A DNA stretch of 9,993 nt from Mariprofundaceae bacterium (GTDB lineage: Bacteria > Pseudomonadota > Zetaproteobacteria > Mariprofundales > Mariprofundaceae): NCBI GenBank assembly GCA_027018975.1, contig JALUXN010000224.1, forward strand, positions 1 through 9,993. Direction: 5' to 3'. Positions 6,230 through 9,993 of this stretch are shown here, one piece after another. The notes under the pieces are model-generated. The model made no database searches. It was not told the DNA's origin and worked only from the letters and a program-made list of their open reading frames with translations. Numbering within the stretch: position 1 is the first letter of the stretch; the number at the start of each line of letters is the position of its first letter. Made by a program: the position numbers and the translations under genes.

Positions 6230-7126
6230 GTGGCTGAGGCAGAGGAGGCGTTGGGCGGGCTGTTGCAGCGCTTGGCGATGTTGCGCGGCTGGTCGCCGCA
6301 TACGACGGCGGCATACCGCACCGACCTGCTTGATGCGGCGCGTTTTTTGCAAAGCGAGGCCTTGCCGGATGGCGCATCGCTGAATATGGCGACACAGGTG
6401 CAGCTGCTCGATTATCTGGCCGCACTGCATCAGCGCGGGCTGCGCGAGAGCACTATTCAGCGGCGGCGTAGTGCGCTCTCCACCTGGTTCAGTTTTTTGC
6501 AGGAGGAGGGTTTGCGCGAAGACCATCCGGCACGCCAACTGCCCAAGCTGCGCAAGAGCCGGCCGCTGCCGAAGCTGTTGAGTGAGCGGGATGTGGAGTC
6601 GCTTCTGGGTGCGCCCGATGTGACGACGGCGATCGGCCTGCGGGATCGCACCATGCTGGAGCTGCTCTACGCCACGGGACTGCGGGTGAGCGAGTTGGTC
6701 ATGCTGCAGCCGGCGCATCTGGATATGGCTGCGGGATTGCTGCGTGTGGTCGGCAAAGGGGATAAGGAGCGGCTGGTGCCGTTTGGGGCGGAGGCGGCTG
6801 TGTGGTTGCAGCAGTGGCTGGATTGCGCACCGCAGCAGTGCGCCTATCTGTTTCCCGGCCGCCACGGTAAGCCGATGACGCGGCAGAATTTCTGGCAGCG
6901 CATCAAACATTATGCGACACAGGCGGGCATTCGTCCACTGCCCTCGCCGCACACCCTGCGCCACGCCTTCGCCACTCATCTGCTGCATCATGGCGCGGAT
7001 CTGCGTGCGGTGCAGATGCTGCTCGGCCATAGTCATATCACCACGACAGAGATCTATACACATGTCACCCGTGCGCGTCTGCACGATCTGGTCAATCGCA
7101 ACCATCCGCTGGGACAGCAGAGCTGA
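6230..7126 (+). CDS. xerD: Site-specific tyrosine recombinase XerD
   Basis: A tyrosine recombinase of 298 residues from GTG 6230, the same length as E. coli XerD. The N-terminal SAM-like core-binding domain spans about 1-105 and the catalytic domain about 110-295. All six active-site residues are visible: Arg152 (TGLRVSEL), Lys176 (VVGKGDKER), His241 and Arg244 (HTLRHAFATH), His267 (LLGHSHITTT) and the nucleophile Tyr276 (IYTHV). With XerC it acts at dif to resolve chromosome dimers, activated by FtsK. The C-terminal ARLHDLVNRNHPLG resembles XerD rather than XerC. It starts 10 nt after lpoA. No recombinase-associated repeats or mobile-element genes surround it, so this is the housekeeping enzyme and not a phage or integron integrase. 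Confidence 0.93.
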   Translation: MAEAEEALGGLLQRLAMLRGWSPHTTAAYRTDLLDAARFLQSEALPDGASLNMATQVQLLDYLAALHQRGLRESTIQRRRSALSTWFSFLQEEGLREDHPARQLPKLRKSRPLPKLLSERDVESLLGAPDVTTAIGLRDRTMLELLYATGLRVSELVMLQPAHLDMAAGLLRVVGKGDKERLVPFGAEAAVWLQQWLDCAPQQCAYLFPGRHGKPMTRQNFWQRIKHYATQAGIRPLPSPHTLRHAFATHLLHHGADLRAVQMLLGHSHITTTEIYTHVTRARLHDLVNRNHPLGQQS

Positions 7127-7166
7127 CTGCGGCTGTCGAGGGTGGGGCAGCGGCGGCTTTTGGGCT

Positions 7167-8345
7167 ATGCTGCCGCGCATGCATCTCGATCCTATGATGA
7201 TCAATATTACGGTGGCACTCTGCGTGGTGCTGGTGCTGGCCTATGTGACTGTGCTGGCAGATCAACCGATTGTGGTGGCCTATATTATTTCCGGCGTGGT
7301 GCTGGGGCCTTCGGGGTTGGCGCTGTTTGATGATCAGACGATGGTTGCCCGTTTCGGTGAGATTGGCGTGGTGATGCTGCTCTTTTTTGTCGGCATGGAG
7401 GTGTCGATTCCGCGATTGATGGCGCGCTGGAAGATCGCCCTGCTGGGGACGGCGATTCAGATTGCGGTGAGTGTGGCGGCCTGTTCGGCGCTGACCTGGC
7501 TGTTTGACCTGCCGCTGGCGCTGGGGGTGCTGTTCGGCTTTGTCATCTCGCTCTCCAGCACTGCGGTGATCCTCAAGGCGCTGCAGGACTCCGGCGAGAT
7601 GGACACCCCCTTCGGCCAGAACGCGGTCGGGGTATTGTTGGTGCAGGATATGGCGATTGTGCCGATGATGATTCTACTCAGCCTGCTCGGCGATCAGGGA
7701 GCGGAGGAGAGCCATCTGCTGCGCACACTGCTGGGCGGCTTGCTGGTGTTCGCGCTGGTCTTCTATCTGATGCGCAGCGAGCGGCTGCATATTCCGGCGA
7801 TCTTCCTGCGCAGCCATGAGAAGCGGGTGCTCTTCGGGCTGCTGCTCTGCCTGGGTGCGGCAACGCTCACCTCGTGGCTCGGTTTGTCGCTCGGGCTTGG
7901 CGCATTTCTGGCGGGGATGGTGCTCGCCTCCAGTGATCAGTCGGAGTGGGTGCATGCGCATCTGGAGTCGCTCTATGTTGTCTTTGTGATGATCTTTTTT
8001 CTATCGGTCGGCATGATGGTCGATCTGCACTATCTGCAGAGCCACCTGCTGCTGGTGATCGGTGCGACGATGCTGGTATTCATCTTCAATGCCGGCGTCA
8101 ATGTGCTGGTGATGCGCGCGCTCGGCGAATCGTGGGAGATGGCGCTGATCACCGGCGGCCTGCTGAGCCAGATCGGCGAGTTTTCGTTTCTGTTGGCGGA
8201 GGTCGGCGCGGTGGCCGGTATCCTGAGTGATCAGCTGCATGAGTTGACGGTGATTGTGATCGCCATGACGCTGCTGTTCAGTCCGCTCTGGGTGACGATG
8301 TGCCGTCGGCTGGCGCGCCGCGAGGGGCTTTTTCCGCTGCTCTGA
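7167..8345 (+). CDS. CPA2 (Kef-type) monovalent cation:proton antiporter, membrane domain only
   Basis: About 392 residues, hydrophobic throughout, with roughly 11-13 predicted membrane helices. Family marks are the IISGVVLGPSGLAL block (40-53), LFFVGMEVS (72-80), the LSSTAVILKAL helix (129-139) and GVLLVQDMAIVP (155-166) with the Gln160-Asp161 pair of the ion path. These are typical of KefB/KefC-type Na+/H+ or K+/H+ exchangers in the inner membrane. KefB/KefC proper carry a C-terminal TrkA-N (RCK) domain of about 200 residues for glutathione control; here the protein ends right after the last helix. The start is uncertain: ATG 7167, 7179, 7194 or 7197, none with a clear Shine-Dalgarno sequence. 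The gene follows xerD by 40 nt with no terminator between, so co-transcription is possible. The transported ion cannot be told from sequence. Confidence 0.88.
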   Translation: MLPRMHLDPMMINITVALCVVLVLAYVTVLADQPIVVAYIISGVVLGPSGLALFDDQTMVARFGEIGVVMLLFFVGMEVSIPRLMARWKIALLGTAIQIAVSVAACSALTWLFDLPLALGVLFGFVISLSSTAVILKALQDSGEMDTPFGQNAVGVLLVQDMAIVPMMILLSLLGDQGAEESHLLRTLLGGLLVFALVFYLMRSERLHIPAIFLRSHEKRVLFGLLLCLGAATLTSWLGLSLGLGAFLAGMVLASSDQSEWVHAHLESLYVVFVMIFFLSVGMMVDLHYLQSHLLLVIGATMLVFIFNAGVNVLVMRALGESWEMALITGGLLSQIGEFSFLLAEVGAVAGILSDQLHELTVIVIAMTLLFSPLWVTMCRRLARREGLFPLL

Positions 8346-8388
8346 AGCGATGAATGTTGCGGTGGTTGTCGGCGGCTGTTTTTAGCGC

Positions 8389-8417
8389 TTGATTATTTCG
8401 GGTGCTGCCGCTAGAAA
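8389..8417 (+). promoter_or_regulatory. Candidate sigma70 promoter of the rpmE-rplU-rpmA operon
   Basis: TTGATT (8389-8394) and TAGAAA (8412-8417) are separated by exactly 17 nt, each matching four of six consensus bases. The following CGCGCCCCCT is a GC-rich discriminator of the kind found at stringently controlled ribosomal promoters. It lies about 110 nt ahead of rpmE and downstream of the antiporter stop. It is the best match in the gap, but it is not proven. Confidence 0.45.
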
Positions 8418-8449
8418 TCGCGCCCCCTCGACGGGCGTGCCTCGGCAGC
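8404..8449 (+). repeat. Nested inverted repeats in the rpmE leader
   Basis: GCTGCCG (8404-8410) and CGGCAGC (8443-8449) are perfect 7-bp inverted arms. Between them CGCCC (8421-8425) and GGGCG (8433-8437) form a 5-bp stem with a 7-nt loop. The outer arms flank the candidate -10 box. No T-run follows, so this is not an intrinsic terminator for the antiporter gene. It could be an operator, a leader RNA structure or chance in GC-rich DNA. The rest of the 180-bp gap, apart from the promoter candidate, holds nothing I recognise. Confidence 0.4.
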
Positions 8450-8532
8450 CTGTCTATCTGTATCGGAATCGTTGGCGTTTTTTGCTGTAGCCGGTAGGGA
8501 AGTGGTAGAGAAGAATCTACGGAGAGATGACA

Positions 8533-8745
8533 TTGAAAGCTGACATTCATCCAGAATACCTCGCATCCAAGGTAACTTGTTCATGCGGCAACACATTTGA
8601 GACACGCTCGACCAAGGGCGATATCCATGTCGAGATCTGCTCGGCCTGCCATCCGTTCTATACCGGCAAGCAGAAGATTGTCGATACTGAGGGTCGCGTG
8701 GAGCGTTTCTACAAGAAATACGGCAAGCCTGCGAAAGCTGCGTAA
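8533..8745 (+). CDS. rpmE: 50S ribosomal protein L31, zinc-binding type
   Basis: From TTG 8533 this is 70 residues, the E. coli L31 length, and begins MKADIHPEY like the family. It has CSCG (Cys16, Cys18) and CSACHPFYTGKQK (Cys36, Cys39), the four-cysteine zinc ribbon of the C+ form, and ends with GRVERFYKKYG. L31 bridges the 50S central protuberance and the 30S head. An ATG at 8527 adds two residues, but GGAG lies only 2 nt before it, whereas it is 8 nt before TTG 8533. I therefore prefer TTG; ATG remains possible. It is the first gene of a three-gene ribosomal operon, 15 nt before rplU. The zinc form suggests that a paralogue lacking the cysteines may exist elsewhere, as in many bacteria. 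Confidence 0.95.
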   Translation: MKADIHPEYLASKVTCSCGNTFETRSTKGDIHVEICSACHPFYTGKQKIVDTEGRVERFYKKYGKPAKAA

Positions 8746-8760
8746 GGCTCGGAGTTTATT

Positions 8761-9069
8761 ATGTATGCAGTCATTAAAACCGGTGGCAAACAGTATCGCG
8801 TGGAAGAGGGTCAGACCCTGCGCGTTGAGAAACTGGATGCCGAGACCGGCAGCGAAATCACATTTGATGATGTGTTGATGGTGGGCGAAGGCGCATCGAT
8901 CAAGGCGGGCAGCGATGCAGCCAGTGCATCGGTCACCGCAGTGGTCACCGAGAACGGCCGCGGCCAGAAGATCGTTGTCTTCAAGAAGCGTCGCCGTAAG
9001 AACTACCGGTTGACCAAGGGTCACCGCCAGAGCTTTACCGCAGTACGCATCAAGAGCATCAAGGAGTAA
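8761..9069 (+). CDS. rplU: 50S ribosomal protein L21
   Basis: A protein of 102 residues, close to the usual family length, starting MYAVIKTGGKQYRV and containing the basic FKKRRRKNYRLTKGHRQ block (residues about 74-90) followed by the TAVRIKSI end typical of L21. L21 binds 23S rRNA together with L20 in the large subunit. The ATG has GGAG 6 nt upstream, and the gene lies between rpmE and rpmA in the same orientation. Only 3 nt separate its stop from the rpmA start, and the rpmA ribosome site AAGGAG overlaps its last codons, so the two are probably translated in concert. Confidence 0.98.
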   Translation: MYAVIKTGGKQYRVEEGQTLRVEKLDAETGSEITFDDVLMVGEGASIKAGSDAASASVTAVVTENGRGQKIVVFKKRRRKNYRLTKGHRQSFTAVRIKSIKE

Positions 9070-9072
9070 ACC

Positions 9073-9327
9073 ATGGCACATAAGAAAGCAGGTGGTTCCA
9101 GTCGTAACGGACGCGATTCCAACTCCAAGCGACTGGGCGTGAAAAAATATGGTGGTGAGAGTGTCATCGCAGGCAACATCCTCGTGCGCCAGCGCGGTAC
9201 CAAAATCCGCCCGGGCGACAATGTCGGCTGTGGTCGTGACTACACCCTCTTTGCCCTGACTGACGGCAAAGTCGAGTACTACAAGAGCGCCGGTCGTACA
9301 ACCGTCCGCATCGCCGCCGAAGCTTAA
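9073..9327 (+). CDS. rpmA: 50S ribosomal protein L27
   Basis: A protein of 84 residues starting MAHKKAGGSSRNGRDS, with KRLGVKKYGGE, GNILVRQRGTK and PGDNVGCGRDYTLFAL, the full L27 signature. The N-terminal tail reaches the peptidyl-transferase centre and stabilises tRNA ends. There is no Firmicutes-type N-terminal cleavage extension; the protein starts directly at MAHKK. AAGGAG ends 6 nt before the ATG. It is the last gene of the operon, closed by an intrinsic terminator 19 nt later. In most proteobacteria obgE follows rpmA; it is not here. Confidence 0.98.
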   Translation: MAHKKAGGSSRNGRDSNSKRLGVKKYGGESVIAGNILVRQRGTKIRPGDNVGCGRDYTLFALTDGKVEYYKSAGRTTVRIAAEA

Positions 9328-9346
9328 TCCCAGAAGAACCATTTCC

Positions 9347-9375
9347 AGAGGGTGCGCATGTCGCACCCTCTTTTT
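9347..9375 (+). terminator. Intrinsic (rho-independent) terminator of the ribosomal operon
   Basis: A perfect 10-bp stem, AGAGGGTGCG (9347-9356) paired with CGCACCCTCT (9362-9371), with the 5-nt loop CATGT, runs directly into TTTTTGTTTTTAT. It lies 19 nt after the rpmA stop. The sequence is well formed for the plus strand and separates the ribosomal genes from the downstream carbamoyltransferase. No convincing promoter was seen in 9376-9462, an AT-rich 87-nt gap. Confidence 0.93.
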
Positions 9376-9462
9376 GTTTTTATCTTTCTTCTATTCTCTT
9401 AGTGTCCGTCCTGTTGGCTGATTTGAGGGGTGTTGCTTTGCCTCTATTTCAAGGAGTTTGTG

Positions 9463-9993
9463 ATGCAAATTGTCGGGATTAACGGTCATAGCGCGCATTC
9501 TAATCGCCGCGGATCACATGATTCAGGGGCTTGCGTTGTTCGTGATGGTCGCGTCATTGCTGCGGTCAACGAAGAACGTTTTACTCGCGTCAAACAAGAT
9601 ACTGCGTTTCCAATTCAGTCCTTGGAGTATATTCATTCAGTTGTTGAAGGTGAGAAGATAGATCAGGTCGCTCTCTGTTGGTTGTCAACTTGGCAGCAAT
9701 TAGAGATGTTGAATCGATTGTTTCGCCATTTATTCAAAATTTCAAAAGGCCATGTTGCTCTTCGACGCTTTTATTGGAAGCAGCAACATGGGCGCTGGGC
9801 GCGCTTGTTTGTGCCGCGAAAGAGAACGCTGCCCGCCCCTTTATCTGCGTTGCCGAAGGAAATCCATGAACATCACTATTGCCATGCGGCAAGCGCCTAT
9901 TATTGCTCACCTTGGGGCAACAAACGGGTGCTGACGTTGACACTAGACGGACAGGGTGATTTTGCATCAGCTTCTGCATGGATTGGCGAAGAA
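9463..9993 (+). CDS. NodU/TobZ-type carbamoyltransferase, N-terminal part, cut by window edge
   Basis: An open frame of 177 codons from ATG 9463 to the window edge. AAGGAG lies 6 nt upstream; an in-frame GTG at 9460 is less well spaced. It begins MQIVGINGHSAH, then HDSGACVVRDGRVIAAVNEERFTRVK (19-44 in outline: HDSG, NEERFTR) and FP49-50, the N-terminal signature of O-carbamoyltransferases related to Kae1/HypF. HEHHYCHAASAYY (135-147) holds the His137-xxx-His141 metal site, and LDGQGD (161-166) supplies the Asp ligand. Such enzymes use carbamoyl phosphate and ATP to make carbamoyl-AMP, then carbamoylate a sugar or antibiotic hydroxyl. A basic segment at residues 97-122 (RRFYWKQQ, PRKR) may be lineage-specific. 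The acceptor is unknown. The gene is visibly less GC-rich than its neighbours (hand count of 9541-9660: 53/120 G+C), which suggests transfer. Confidence 0.9.
   Translation, partial: MQIVGINGHSAHSNRRGSHDSGACVVRDGRVIAAVNEERFTRVKQDTAFPIQSLEYIHSVVEGEKIDQVALCWLSTWQQLEMLNRLFRHLFKISKGHVALRRFYWKQQHGRWARLFVPRKRTLPAPLSALPKEIHEHHYCHAASAYYCSPWGNKRVLTLTLDGQGDFASASAWIGEE

Noticed and set aside
5746..6321. Minus-strand open frame opposite the lpoA end and xerD start
   Set aside because: Low-complexity shadow with no ribosome site or motif; the LppC-like domain and XerD explain this DNA on the plus strand.
6230..7126. Possible integron or phage integrase
   Set aside because: Length, C-terminal HHP-like end and surrounding housekeeping genes fit XerD. 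There is no attI/attC-like site, tRNA target or other mobile gene.
6122..7204. Open frame of 360 codons on the minus strand opposite xerD
   Set aside because: It is a shadow of GC-rich coding DNA: the composition is dominated by Gln, Arg, His and Pro, no domain is recognisable, and the plus strand clearly encodes XerD with all catalytic residues.
8581..9366. Open frame of 261 codons antisense to rpmE, rplU and rpmA
   Set aside because: It lies wholly opposite three unmistakable ribosomal protein genes. Biased codon use of highly expressed genes commonly leaves the opposite frame open. It has no recognisable motif.
9412..9445. Possible sigma54 promoter (GG and TTTGC elements) upstream of the carbamoyltransferase
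   Set aside because: The spacing between the GG and GC elements does not fit the -24/-12 rule, and the surrounding consensus is poor.

Overview
The window is chromosomal DNA from a Gram-negative proteobacterium. Evidence for this is two outer-membrane lipoproteins with lipoboxes (LpoA-like and DolP-like), ADP-heptose genes for LPS core (gmhA and a single-domain hldC), a PdxB-type vitamin B6 enzyme and XerD. Most of it is GC-rich (a hand count of 7501-7560 gives 37/60 G+C). The gene set rsmI, lpoA, yraN, a SIS protein and dolP is the one clustered in Gammaproteobacteria such as E. coli, but the order is rearranged. I would call it gammaproteobacterial or a close relative; a zetaproteobacterium is possible. 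I cannot decide further from the sequence alone.

Positions 1-4295 are one tightly packed minus-strand operon. In transcription order it reads rsmI (16S rRNA methyltransferase), yraN (nuclease-fold protein), gmhA (sedoheptulose-7-phosphate isomerase), a conserved gene of unknown function, a dolP-like dual-BON lipoprotein gene, hldC (heptose-1-phosphate adenylyltransferase) and the 5' part of pdxB, which is cut by the window edge. Four of the six junctions are 4-nt GTGA or ATGA stop/start overlaps, so translational coupling is likely. The theme is the cell envelope: heptose for LPS, an outer-membrane lipoprotein and an unknown protein between them.

Positions 4294-8345 are plus-strand genes: lpoA (outer-membrane lipoprotein predicted to activate a penicillin-binding protein), xerD (chromosome dimer resolution) and a CPA2/Kef-type cation:proton antiporter without a regulatory domain. 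The ATG codons of rsmI and lpoA share a single CATG, so this divergent pair has no intergenic space.

Positions 8346-9375 hold a ribosomal protein operon: a 180-bp leader with a candidate sigma70 promoter and nested inverted repeats, then rpmE (L31), rplU (L21) and rpmA (L27), closed by a strong intrinsic terminator. obgE, the usual next gene, is absent. From about 9376 the composition becomes visibly AT-richer, and a NodU/TobZ-type carbamoyltransferase gene runs off the right edge. This may be the start of an accessory biosynthetic or surface-polysaccharide region. No CRISPR array, insertion sequence, tRNA or rRNA was seen.
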